Below the pieces are notes generated by a model. That model saw only the letters and a program-made list of their open reading frames with translations, did no database searches and had not been told where the DNA came from. 64,000 nucleotides of DNA from Tabrizicola fusiformis (GTDB taxonomy: Bacteria > Pseudomonadota > Alphaproteobacteria > Rhodobacterales > Rhodobacteraceae), in the NCBI RefSeq assembly GCF_013328815.1, contig NZ_JABUHN010000006.1:1-64000 (forward strand), given 5' to 3'. A program made the translations under genes and the position numbers. Of this stretch, positions 17,763 through 25,645 are shown one piece after another (within the stretch, counting starts at the first letter, position 1; each line of letters opens with the position of its first letter).

Positions 17763-18097
17763 GGCTGCGCCTCCTCGCGGCTGTGGCAGACCAGATGCCG
17801 CCCCTCGGAGTCGGTCTCGGCCACCGCCAGAATGGTGAAAATCCGGTCCCCCTCGCGGAACCGCTGCTCGGGGCGGGGCCTGCGGGGCGAACCTTCCGGC
17901 GCCCCCCGCACGAAGATGCGGGTCAGCGTGGTCGCAACCAGCACCTCTTCCCCCGCCGCTTCCCGCCCCGCCCCCGGCCTGACCTCGGCCCAAAGCGTTC
18001 CCAGTGCGACCCAGGTCACACCGAAACCGCCCGCGCCATCGGCCACTTCCTGCGGGTCTTCCAGCACCAGCGCCCGCGTCAGGCGATAACCGCTCAT
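17759..18097 (-). CDS. orfg7: GTA head-tail adaptor (orfg7)
   Basis: A 112-residue head closure/adaptor protein of the SPP1 gp16 type. It starts MSGYRLTRALVLEDPQEVADGAGGF and contains the WVALGTLWAEVRPGAGRE and GDRIFTILAVAETD stretches typical of the family. The ATG at 18097 overlaps the orfg6 stop, and its own stop overlaps orfg8, in line with translational coupling through the connector genes. Confidence 0.9.
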   Translation of the reverse strand: MSGYRLTRALVLEDPQEVADGAGGFGVTWVALGTLWAEVRPGAGREAAGEEVLVATTLTRIFVRGAPEGSPRRPRPEQRFREGDRIFTILAVAETDSEGRHLVCHSREEAQP

Positions 18098-18690
18098 GCC
18101 GCACCCCCGCCCAGCACCCGCACTGTGCGCCAGCATTCGATCAGCACCTGCACCGCCTTGGGCAAGCCCACCGCCTGCCCGCCGTCATGCCGGTTCTCGT
18201 AATACTGCGCCGCCAAGAGCAGCACCGCCTGCGCCAGATCGGCCGGAACCGCCGACCAGACCGCGCCGAATCCGGCGGTGAACACCACCTCGGCCCGCCC
18301 ATCGGTCGGCACCACCGGCAGCAGCACGCCCACCGCCGCCAGCTTGGGCCGTGCCAGATCGGCCACCAGCCGCCAGCGGTCCGCCGCAACCACCGTCGCC
18401 GCATTGGCCGCATCAAAAACCGTCACCGAAGCAATCGCCGAAACCGGCGCCACCGGCAGCGGCTGTTCATTGCCCTGCCGCCAGTCCTCCAGCGTCAGCC
18501 TGTACGACCGTGCAATCAGCGCCTTGCCGATACGCCCCTCAATCGCCGCCATCGCGGCCCGCAGATAGCTCTCGATCAGCCCATCCTGAAGGGCATCATC
18601 GGTGAACCCCGAGCCCAGCCGCAAATGGTCCTTCAACGCCTGCACCGGCAGGGCCGCACCGGGCACCGAAGTCAGTTCCGTCAGCATCAT
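18094..18690 (-). CDS. orfg6: GTA head-tail connector (orfg6)
   Basis: A 198-residue head-tail connector with the family beginning MMLTELTSVPGAALPVQALKDHLRLGSGFTDD and repeated DnaJ-like helices (LIESYLRAAMAAIEGRIGKALI), ending VLGGGAA. I chose the ATG at 18690, preceded by AAAGGATCAGGAC; a second ATG follows immediately, and a longer frame to 18816 is open but starts with non-conserved sequence. It lies downstream of the major capsid gene with a gap of about 135 bp. Confidence 0.88.
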   Translation of the reverse strand: MMLTELTSVPGAALPVQALKDHLRLGSGFTDDALQDGLIESYLRAAMAAIEGRIGKALIARSYRLTLEDWRQGNEQPLPVAPVSAIASVTVFDAANAATVVAADRWRLVADLARPKLAAVGVLLPVVPTDGRAEVVFTAGFGAVWSAVPADLAQAVLLLAAQYYENRHDGGQAVGLPKAVQVLIECWRTVRVLGGGAA

Positions 18691-18825
18691 GTCCTGATCC
18701 TTTTCCAATCGCCCCATCATGGACGCGCGCCCCGCGCCGCTCGGACGGAGGGGAGCAGCTAGACGGCGCGGCAAGGCCGGCGCGCGCCCATTGCCCGGCC
18801 CCGCAAGGCCGGGCATCCCGGTCCC

Positions 18826-20022
18826 TTACGAGACCGCGACCTTCAAGAGCTTGATCGCCGCATAGTCGGTCACATCGCCGCCCACACGCTTGGAGGCATA
18901 GAACAGCACATGCGGCTTGGCCGAGAACGGGTCACGCAGGATGCGCAGATCCGGACGTTCGGCAATGGTATAGCCGGCGGCAAAATCCCCGAAGGCGATG
19001 GGATAGGTGTTGGCCCCCACATCCGGCATGTCTTCAAGGATGAGCACCGGATAGCCCATCAGCCGCGCCGGCTCGCCCGCCTGCAGGCTGTCGCCCCACA
19101 TGAAGCGGCCATCGGCATCCTTCATCTTGCGCACCGCACCGGCCGTCTTCGAGTTCATCAGGAAGGTGCCATTGGCGCGGTAATCGGCCCCAAGCGCATA
19201 GACCAGATTGACGATGCAATCGCTGGCATTGGTCGTGGCGAAATCGGCAGCGGCACCCGTCGGCACATAGCCCAGATTGCCCCAGGTCCAGGACGCATTG
19301 GCGACCTTGGCCGGCAGGAGGATACCCTTGGGCTTGTCCACACCATCCCCGTTCACGAAAGCCGCCGCCTCGGCGCGGGTGAAGCGGGTGGCGATCTTGC
19401 CGGCCAGCCAGCCCTCGACGTCAAAGGCGCTGTCGTCCAGCAGACGCTGGCTGGCCTTCGGCATCGCCGACAGCTCATGCAACTTGATCGAGATCCGTTC
19501 AATGGTCGGCGTCGCGGTTTCGCTGGCCGCGCCGGTTTCGGTGGCCCAGCCCGAGCCGATTTCGCTGCGGTCGATCAGCACGTCGAAGGACACCGCCTCA
19601 ACCTGCACCACATTGGCCGCCGCCCGCAGGCTCGCCGTCGACAGAAGAAGCGAGCGGATGCTGTCCGCCGTCTGCGGATCCACCAGATAACCGCCATCGG
19701 CGGCAACCGCGGTCGACATCGCCTTGCCTTCCAGCACAAGTCCGCGCAGCCCGTCATCATCACCCGAGCGCAGATAGGCGCCAAAGGCCTTCTTGTGGGG
19801 AACATCCCGCTCGGCAGCGCCGGAAAGCGCGGGGCGGGCATAGGTCGTGGTCTTGCGGTCCAGCATGTTCAGTCGCTCTTCCTGATGTTGCAGCGATTTC
19901 TTCATTTCCATCTGAAAGCCGTTGAAGGCGCTCAGAAATCCGGCCATGGCTGCCTTTGCCTCGGCCCCCGGCTCATGGGCAGGGGCCAAAGCTTCCCCGG
20001 CCCGAGACTGCATCTCGGTCAT
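18826..20022 (-). CDS. orfg5: GTA major capsid protein, HK97 fold (orfg5)
   Basis: A 398-residue HK97-type major capsid protein. The N-terminal coiled-coil scaffold region (EMKKSLQHQEERLNML) precedes the mature domain, which should begin after protease cleavage around KKAFGAYLRSGDDDG. Capsid landmarks include GGYLVDPQTADSIR, GWATETGAASETATPTIERISIKLHELSA and the C-terminal ISEX-like FYASKRVGGDVTDYAAIKLLKVA. ATG 20022 has GAAGGA upstream. It follows the protease gene, the usual order for self-processing capsids. Confidence 0.94.
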   Translation of the reverse strand: MTEMQSRAGEALAPAHEPGAEAKAAMAGFLSAFNGFQMEMKKSLQHQEERLNMLDRKTTTYARPALSGAAERDVPHKKAFGAYLRSGDDDGLRGLVLEGKAMSTAVAADGGYLVDPQTADSIRSLLLSTASLRAAANVVQVEAVSFDVLIDRSEIGSGWATETGAASETATPTIERISIKLHELSAMPKASQRLLDDSAFDVEGWLAGKIATRFTRAEAAAFVNGDGVDKPKGILLPAKVANASWTWGNLGYVPTGAAADFATTNASDCIVNLVYALGADYRANGTFLMNSKTAGAVRKMKDADGRFMWGDSLQAGEPARLMGYPVLILEDMPDVGANTYPIAFGDFAAGYTIAERPDLRILRDPFSAKPHVLFYASKRVGGDVTDYAAIKLLKVAVS

Positions 20023-20060
20023 ACGTCCATCCTTCGTGCCTGATCGTGATTGGCCGCCGC

Positions 20061-20633
20061 TTACGCGGGCCCGGCCCATGCCCGGCGGGCCTCGTCAAAG
20101 ACCTGCGCCAGACTGCGCCAGACGTCGGCTTCCAGCGTGTTCGCCTTTGCCGCCACCCGCGCCTCGGGAAGCATCGGGAAGGTCACCAGCGACACCTCCC
20201 AAAGCTCCAGCTCCTGCAAAAGGCGCTGCCCCTTGCCGTCGCGTTCCGCCCTGACCGTGCGGTAGCCGATCGACAGCCCGTCAATCGCCCCCGCCGTCAA
20301 GAGGGCCGCCGCCTCGCGGCCCTTGTCCACCTGCGCCAGAATGCGCCCCTTGACCCAAAGGCCCTGCGCATCCTCGCGCACCTCGTCCCAAACGCCGATG
20401 GGTTGCGCCGGGTCATGCTGCCACAGCATCTTGACCGCCCGCCCCGCCCCCGCCAGCCGCTTCAGGCTCTGGGCATAGGCGCCGGGCTGCACGACATCGC
20501 CGCCCTGATCGCGCTTGCCGAACAAGCTGGCATAGCCCGAAACCACATGCCCCTCGGCCAGCACCAGCCCCGCCTCGGGCTGATGAAACTTGCGCTCGGG
20601 GGCGCCCTGCATCTTCCACTGCATCGTCATCAC
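20061..20633 (-). CDS. orfg4: GTA prohead protease, HK97 family (orfg4)
   Basis: A 190-residue prohead protease that trims the capsid protein during maturation. The catalytic histidine is in MLWQHDPAQPIG and the serine in DGLSIGYRTV; the beginning VVSGYASLFGKRDQGGDVVQPGAY is characteristic. The start overlaps the orfg3.5 stop (ATGA). It lies between portal and capsid genes as in R. capsulatus. Confidence 0.93.
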   Translation of the reverse strand: MMTMQWKMQGAPERKFHQPEAGLVLAEGHVVSGYASLFGKRDQGGDVVQPGAYAQSLKRLAGAGRAVKMLWQHDPAQPIGVWDEVREDAQGLWVKGRILAQVDKGREAAALLTAGAIDGLSIGYRTVRAERDGKGQRLLQELELWEVSLVTFPMLPEARVAAKANTLEADVWRSLAQVFDEARRAWAGPA

Positions 20634-20878
20634 CTCATCGCCGCCGAAAGCAGAGTCTCGGCCATCTGGGCCAAAAGAAAGGCCGCCACCCCGTAAACGC
20701 CCAGCCAGATGCGCTTTTCCAGCCGCTCCAGCACCGCGTCGATCTGCGCCAGACGCCAGTCCAGCGCGCTCCAGCGTTCCTCGGCCACCCGCTCATTGGC
20801 CTCGATCCGCGCCGCCGCCGCATCGAAACTGTCGAAAAGGAAGCGCGACCCGCTCCCCGGGGGACGCTTGACGCTCAT
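20630..20878 (-). CDS. Small GTA membrane-anchored protein (orfg3.5)
   Basis: An 82-residue protein placed between portal and protease genes, corresponding to R. capsulatus orfg3.5. It has a helical, charged N-terminal half (FDAAAARIEANERVAEERWSALDW), a coiled-coil-like QIDAVLERLEKR and a C-terminal hydrophobic helix (LGVYGVAAFLLAQMAETLLSAA). It overlaps both neighbours by 4 bases. Function unknown. Confidence 0.82.
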   Translation of the reverse strand: MSVKRPPGSGSRFLFDSFDAAAARIEANERVAEERWSALDWRLAQIDAVLERLEKRIWLGVYGVAAFLLAQMAETLLSAAMR

Positions 20879-22056
20879 TCCTCCTCCGACAGCCGCGGCA
20901 GGCCCAGCAGCACCCGCTTTTCGGCCGGCGTCAGGAAATCGGCCGCCCCCACCCGGGCCCATTGCTGATCGCGTTCCGCCGCCAGCGCCGGGATCTGGTC
21001 CAGATCGGGCCGCAGCTCCACCGCCTCATCGGAAAAGACCGACAGCCAGTGCGACACCGACGCCGTGACCCGCTGCACCAGCGGCAGCACCGTCAGCCGG
21101 TAAAACGCCCGGTTCGCCTCCTGATAATTGGCATAGGTCGCATCCCCCGGAATCCCCATCAGCATCGGCGGCACACCAAAAGCGATGGCAATTTCGCGCG
21201 CCGCACTTTCCTTGGTCTTCTGGAACTCCATGTCGCTGGGGCTGAAGCCCATCGGCTTCCAGTCCAGCCCGCCTTCCAGCAGCATCGGACGCCCGGCATT
21301 GCGCGCGCCCTGATGATGCGCCTCCATCTCGCCGACCAGCCGGTCATACTGATCTTCGGTCAACTGCCCCTGCCCGTCGGCGCCCTTGTAAACGATGGCC
21401 CCCGAAGGCCGGGCGGCATTGTCGAGCAAAGCCTTGGACCAGGCGCTGGCACTGGAATGCACATCAATCGCCACCGCCGCCGCCTGCAACGGCGAAAAGC
21501 CGTAATGGTCATCCTGCGGGTGAAAGGTCTTGATATGGCAGATCGGCGGCAGACCCGCCGTCATGTCAAAACGGTGGGTCCGCCCGCCGACCGAATAGTC
21601 ATAGGCCACCGGCCAGCCATCGGCCCCCGGCACCAGAGCCATGCGGTCGGCGCGCAAGACATGCAATTCCCCCGGCAGCTTGCCCGCACCCGGCACCGCC
21701 TCAAGATAGGCATTCCCCGAGAGCAGCAGGTGGCCATAGACCGCCTCGAACAATTCTGCCCGCCCCTGCGCCCCATTCGGACGGCGGATCAGGTCCAGCA
21801 CCGGATGCTGTTCATAGCGCCGCTCGTGGTCCTGCAGGATCAGCGGCAACGCGGCGGCGGCTTCGGCGATCAGCTTGACCACCCGAAAGCCGATCGGATT
21901 GCCCTGAAAGCCGGTCCGCGCCAGGCTGACCGCATCGCGCGGGCTCCACGCCACCCGGCCCGAGGTTCCCCAGGCCACCACCCGCCCCGTGGCCGACGCC
22001 TTTTTCTCGGGCGCTTCCGGCACCGAGGCCGCGCGTTTCAGGAAGTCAAACACCAT
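20875..22056 (-). CDS. orfg3: GTA portal protein (orfg3)
   Basis: A 393-residue HK97-type portal that forms the dodecameric gate for DNA packaging and tail attachment. It starts MVFDFLKRAASVPE and shows the portal blocks GFRVVKLIAEAAAALPLIL, LLLSGNAYLEAV, LSPLQAAA-like GFSPLQAAAVAIDVH, and SAAREIAIAFGVPPMLMG with ATYANYQEANRAFYRLTVLPL. GGAGAGCGGAGC precedes the ATG. It is separated from the terminase gene by a 225-bp gap containing an inverted pair of palindromic repeats. Confidence 0.94.
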   Translation of the reverse strand: MVFDFLKRAASVPEAPEKKASATGRVVAWGTSGRVAWSPRDAVSLARTGFQGNPIGFRVVKLIAEAAAALPLILQDHERRYEQHPVLDLIRRPNGAQGRAELFEAVYGHLLLSGNAYLEAVPGAGKLPGELHVLRADRMALVPGADGWPVAYDYSVGGRTHRFDMTAGLPPICHIKTFHPQDDHYGFSPLQAAAVAIDVHSSASAWSKALLDNAARPSGAIVYKGADGQGQLTEDQYDRLVGEMEAHHQGARNAGRPMLLEGGLDWKPMGFSPSDMEFQKTKESAAREIAIAFGVPPMLMGIPGDATYANYQEANRAFYRLTVLPLVQRVTASVSHWLSVFSDEAVELRPDLDQIPALAAERDQQWARVGAADFLTPAEKRVLLGLPRLSEEE

Positions 22057-22205
22057 GCTCCGCTCTCCATCCTGCGGGTCCGGCAGCGGCGTTTCCCGCC
22101 GCCGGCCCCGTCCCCGGTCTTGATGAAGGCACCCTACGAGATCAGTTCCCTAATCCGCGTAAACCGGGCGCACGCTGCCCCACGCTAACACGCAACACAC
22201 CAGCG

Positions 22206-22267
22206 GGATGGGCAGATTGCCCATCCTACGTTCTGGCGGCCCCGTAGGATGGGCAATCTGCCCATCC
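22206..22267. repeat. Inverted pair of GGATGGGCA palindromes between orfg2 and orfg3
   Basis: The 225-bp gap 22057-22281 holds two 25-bp copies in inverted orientation (22206-22230 and 22243-22267) separated by 12 bp. Each copy is itself palindromic: GGATGGGCA-GAT-TGCCCATCC, flanked on one side by TACG. Together they could form a long hairpin. The same unit occurs at 36810 and 62178-62280. No gene is visible in the rest of the gap. Confidence 0.85.
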
Positions 22268-22281
22268 CCCGATCCGCCATC

Positions 22282-23616
22282 CTACAACCCCCGCACCTGC
22301 GGCGCCCGCCAGCCGCGCGACGGCTCAAGGATCAGCTCGTTCAGTGCCCAGACCAGCGCATCCAGCCGGTCCGGGCTGCCCGGCCCGAGATAGCCCTGCG
22401 CCGTCATCCGGCACATCTGCTCTTCCAGCGCATGAAGCCCACGCACATGGCCCACCCGGCCCTGCTCATACAGCCCCGCCACCGGCTCGGCCCGCGCTCC
22501 CTTGCCCACGGCGGCATGGACCAGCCGCAGGGGCACCAGCGCGTCGATATTGCGGATAAGGGATTCCACCAACTTACCGCCCTGATTGGCTTCGGCGATC
22601 AGCCGGTCGGCCTTGTGCCGCTCCATCGCCGCCAGTGCCGCCCGCGCCCAGACCTCGGGTGCCCCCCGCGCCACGCTGGCATCTTCCATCACCACCGCCT
22701 TCCAGTGCTGCGGCGGCCCCTTGGTGACGGCCCCGACCACCACGATGCCGCATTCGTCGGCGCCCCCCACCGCCGGATCGACCGCCACCACCACGCGGTC
22801 AAAGGCCGGCAGATGGTCCAACCGCCCCCGTTCCAGCATCTCGCTGGTCCAGAGCGCGCCTTCGACATCCTCGACCAGTTCCCCCATCAATTCCTGCCGC
22901 CCCTTGCGGGTGCCGCCGAACCTTGCCTGCACCTCGTCAAGGAAACTGGCCGCCAGATGCGCCCGGTTCGCCTCGGTCGGCGCATGGGTGGAGACGGTGG
23001 AGGGGTTCTTCAGAATGGCCTTCAGCACCGCCACATTGGCGGGGGTGGTCGTCACCACCTGCCGCGGATTCTCCCCCAGCCGCAGCGCGAATTGCAACTG
23101 ATCCCAGGTTTCCTGCGCCTTTGGCCATTTCGCCAGCTCATCCACCCAGGCGGCATCGAACTGCGGCCCCCGCAGGCTCTCGGGGTCAAAGGCGGAATAG
23201 ACCTGCGCCACCGCGCCATTCGGCCAGACCAGCCGCTTGCGCGTCGCCTGCCACTCCGGCTTGCGGTCGGGAGGGGAGCAGGCAAGGATGCCGCTCTCCC
23301 CCATGATCATCACCTCGCGCACCTGATCCACCGTCTCGCCCACCAGCGCCACCCGGCGCGACCGTCCGGGCGCCTCGGGCGTCGCCCCCTCCACCTCGGC
23401 GCGCACCCATTCGGCCCCGGCCCGGGTCTTGCCCGCACCGCGCCCGCCCATGATCACCCATGTTTTCCAGGCCCCCTCGGGCGGCAACTGATGCGGCAGC
23501 GCCCAGAACTCGAAAAGCCAGGGCAGCGCCAAAAGCGCATTGTCGCCAAGGCCCTCCAGAAACTCATCCACCTTCTCCGGCGTCGCGGAGGCGAGCCAGG
23601 CGGCGCCCGATCTCAT
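22282..23616 (-). CDS. orfg2: GTA terminase large subunit (orfg2)
   Basis: The packaging ATPase/nuclease, 444 residues from the ATG at 23616. The Walker A motif is GGRGAGKT (57-64), with Walker B-like residues in QFDAAWVDELAKW, and the RNase H-like nuclease domain begins with VVVAVDPAVGGADECG. It fills GTA heads with random chromosomal DNA. The start region is uncertain: ATG 23616 overlaps orfg1 by 53 bases and lacks a clear ribosome site; GTG 23571, overlapping the orfg1 stop by 8 bases, is an alternative. Confidence 0.92.
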   Translation of the reverse strand: MRSGAAWLASATPEKVDEFLEGLGDNALLALPWLFEFWALPHQLPPEGAWKTWVIMGGRGAGKTRAGAEWVRAEVEGATPEAPGRSRRVALVGETVDQVREVMIMGESGILACSPPDRKPEWQATRKRLVWPNGAVAQVYSAFDPESLRGPQFDAAWVDELAKWPKAQETWDQLQFALRLGENPRQVVTTTPANVAVLKAILKNPSTVSTHAPTEANRAHLAASFLDEVQARFGGTRKGRQELMGELVEDVEGALWTSEMLERGRLDHLPAFDRVVVAVDPAVGGADECGIVVVGAVTKGPPQHWKAVVMEDASVARGAPEVWARAALAAMERHKADRLIAEANQGGKLVESLIRNIDALVPLRLVHAAVGKGARAEPVAGLYEQGRVGHVRGLHALEEQMCRMTAQGYLGPGSPDRLDALVWALNELILEPSRGWRAPQVRGL

Positions 23617-23890
23617 CCCGCGCGGCGTCAAAGTCGAGACCGGAGGCTCCGACAGCCCCGGCAACCTGTTTGCGGAGTTTTTCAACCCGGTTCCTTTCAC
23701 CAATGTAAAGATCAAGTGCCGCGCGCAGATTCTGGACATGCGCCTTGGCGTCCTTGATCTGTCCGAACTCGCCCAAGCGGATGGCCCGCAAGGTCAGGGC
23801 GATGGATTGCGCGGCTTCATCCAGCCAGCCTTCGGTTTCCGCCAGAACTGCGTCTGGCGGCTCTTCTCCCGTGGAGAAATTGATCGTCAT
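23564..23890 (-). CDS. orfg1: GTA terminase small subunit-like protein (orfg1)
   Basis: The first gene of the structural cluster, 108 residues, matching R. capsulatus orfg1 in size and position. It is helical and charged (DEAAQSIALTLRAIRLGEFGQIKDAKAHVQNLRAALDLYIGERNRVEKLRKQ), as expected for a small terminase. It overlaps orfg2. Only about 50 bp separate its start from a strong intrinsic terminator that ends the preceding gene, so the GTA promoter must be unusually close or overlap that hairpin. Confidence 0.88.
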   Translation of the reverse strand: MTINFSTGEEPPDAVLAETEGWLDEAAQSIALTLRAIRLGEFGQIKDAKAHVQNLRAALDLYIGERNRVEKLRKQVAGAVGASGLDFDAARDEIGRRLARLRDAGEGG

Positions 23891-23931
23891 GTCCTGCTTG
23901 ACCCGCCCTCATGCCTGCTCCGCACGAGAGA

Positions 23932-23970
23932 AATGAAAAAACGGCTGCGGGGTGCGCCCCCGAGCCGTTC
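23932..23970 (-). terminator. Intrinsic terminator between the PAAR operon and the GTA cluster
   Basis: On the minus strand AACGGCTCGGGG-GCGCA-CCCCGCAGCCGTT (one bulged base) runs into TTTTTTCATTT. It lies 63 bp after the Tat-exported protein gene and about 50 bp before orfg1. Confidence 0.88.
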
Positions 23971-24032
23971 GCCCATCTCTTCCAGCATGGCAAATATCTA
24001 CCGCAAAGCGCGCGGAAAGTCAAGAACTCCCG

Positions 24033-24677
24033 TCAGGGTTGCAGAACGCTGACCTCAAGCGCCTGCCGCGGGCTGACCAGAACCCGCTGGTTCATCCGCG
24101 CCCAGGCATGGCGCATCAGCCAGGCCGGCTCCCCCCAGGGCAGTTGCATCTCCTTGCCCTGCGGCTCGCCGTCCCAGCGGTCGGGCAAGGCGGCAAAGCC
24201 GATCCGGGCCTGCACCCATGCGGTCTGCGCCCCCGGCGCGGCGCCATGCAGCCCATAGGGCGTGCGCTCCTGCAACGGCAGACGCAACACCGCACGGCCT
24301 TCCAGCACCTCTCCGGCGCGCAGCAGCCGGGCATAGGGTATTTCCGGGCTCATCACGTCGATGCTGTCGGGGATGTCCGGCACCAGCTTGTCCACCACCG
24401 CCCCCCCCTCGGGCGCAAAAGTGACCCAGGCGCTGGTCGGGTCCGGCACCCGCCGCCCCGCCTCATCACGCAGGGCAACCCGGTCGAACACCACCAGCCG
24501 CCCGGCGCCCGGATTGGCCACCCGGTAGCGCAGCATCAGCGCCCCCGCCTCCTGCGACCATTGCACCTCAAGCCTTGCATCCGCGCCGTTCATGCCGCCC
24601 CCCGCCGCCCGCGCAGACCCAAGGCCCACCAGCAAGCCCGCCAGAACACCGCGCCGCGTGATCGCTGCCACATCCAT
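24033..24677 (-). CDS. Twin-arginine-exported protein of unknown function, partner of the PAAR gene
   Basis: A 214-residue protein whose N terminus ([24 protein letters not shown]) has a Tat-type twin arginine followed by a hydrophobic core and an Ala-X-Ala-like cleavage site. The mature part is beta-rich (EVQWSQEAGALMLRYRVANPGAGRLVVFDRVAL) and resembles an immunoglobulin-like or accessory domain; I do not recognise a family. It begins 7 bp after the stop of the PAAR-metallopeptidase gene, so the two are co-transcribed. A cognate immunity or carrier role is possible but unproven. The ATG at 24677 is chosen because it places RR correctly; the frame is open to 24755. Confidence 0.7.
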   Translation of the reverse strand: MDVAAITRRGVLAGLLVGLGSARAAGGGMNGADARLEVQWSQEAGALMLRYRVANPGAGRLVVFDRVALRDEAGRRVPDPTSAWVTFAPEGGAVVDKLVPDIPDSIDVMSPEIPYARLLRAGEVLEGRAVLRLPLQERTPYGLHGAAPGAQTAWVQARIGFAALPDRWDGEPQGKEMQLPWGEPAWLMRHAWARMNQRVLVSPRQALEVSVLQP

Positions 24678-24684
24678 TCCCCCA

Positions 24685-25560
24685 TCAATAGCGTTCCCGC
24701 TTGGGATAGCCCAGATCGCGCCGGATCTTGTTTTCGGTATAGGGGTTGTTTTCATAGGGCGGCAGTCCCACCGCCTCGGTTTCGCGGTTGTTCACGCCAT
24801 TCGTAACGCCGGGCGTGATGTTGCCGCGCTGCGCCTGCTCGGCATGAACCATCTCATGGCCCAGCACCACCTCGGACGGGGTGTTCATCCACGGTTCCGA
24901 GCCGTCTTCCAGCGTTTCCGAATTGCCGGTGATGGTGATGGTCGCATTGGTGCCCGGCCCCGAACTGCCATCGGCCTTCTTGAAGCGGTCCATCGGCGCG
25001 TCATAGCTCGTCACCGGCGGGGAGCCCTGCTGAATGGTCAGCGTCTTGCCCGACGATCCCAGCGACTGCAACAGCCCCTGCCCGGTCGGCGTGCCCGCCA
25101 GTTTCGTGATATCATTCACGACCTTGGCGCGGAAGGCATCGCTGCCCTTGATGGTGATGCCATCGCCGACCTTGGTCACGACCGAGCCATCGGGCAGCAT
25201 CACATCCTGCACGATGATGCCCCCCGGCAGCACCGTCGGCGGCATCCCGACAAAGCCCACCAGCACCGTCGGACAGCAGGGCGGCAGGATCACCCCGCCC
25301 TTGGCCGTCGGCGCCCCCATGAAGGTCTGCGGCTGACCCATGGTCAGGATGGTCGGAATCCCCATGATGATCGGATCGACCGGCGGAATGGGCGGCGGCA
25401 CACAGGCACAGAAATCACCCATCCGCGCCGCCGGAAGCCCGCCGATCAGCACGGTGAACGCACCCACGCCCGCAATCGGCAGGGTGGCCCCCATGCAGAT
25501 CGGACAGGTGTGCATGTCCGTCAGACGTGCGGCCGGAAATCCGGGCATCCCAATCCTCAT
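24685..25560 (-). CDS. PAAR protein with C-terminal HExxH metallopeptidase domain (putative type VI effector)
   Basis: A 291-residue two-part protein. Residues 1-105 form a PAAR-type spike tip: PGFPAARLTDMHTCPIC, repeated Gly/Pro turns and ILPPCCPTVLVG, with H17, C19, C22, C51, C53, C95 and C96 as potential zinc ligands. Residues about 180-291 contain HEMVH (235-239), then NRETEAVG (E260/E262) and the tail ENNPYTENKIRRDLGYPKRERY, a pattern I associate with NleD-like (M91) effector peptidases. PAAR domains cap type VI secretion spikes and carry fused toxins. No other type VI genes are in the window. It is followed by a Tat-exported partner and preceded by mltG. Confidence 0.78.
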   Translation of the reverse strand: MRIGMPGFPAARLTDMHTCPICMGATLPIAGVGAFTVLIGGLPAARMGDFCACVPPPIPPVDPIIMGIPTILTMGQPQTFMGAPTAKGGVILPPCCPTVLVGFVGMPPTVLPGGIIVQDVMLPDGSVVTKVGDGITIKGSDAFRAKVVNDITKLAGTPTGQGLLQSLGSSGKTLTIQQGSPPVTSYDAPMDRFKKADGSSGPGTNATITITGNSETLEDGSEPWMNTPSEVVLGHEMVHAEQAQRGNITPGVTNGVNNRETEAVGLPPYENNPYTENKIRRDLGYPKRERY

Positions 25561-25645
25561 ACCTTCAATGACCGAAGGCTAGCCCCCGCGCTGTCACGGG
25601 TCAAGGAATGGAAAACCTGCCCCCGATGCCGGGGACAGCGCGGGG

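Noticed and set aside
9898-23890. Prophage
   Set aside because: No integrase, repressor, replication or lysis genes and no attachment repeats; gene order is exactly that of a gene transfer agent.
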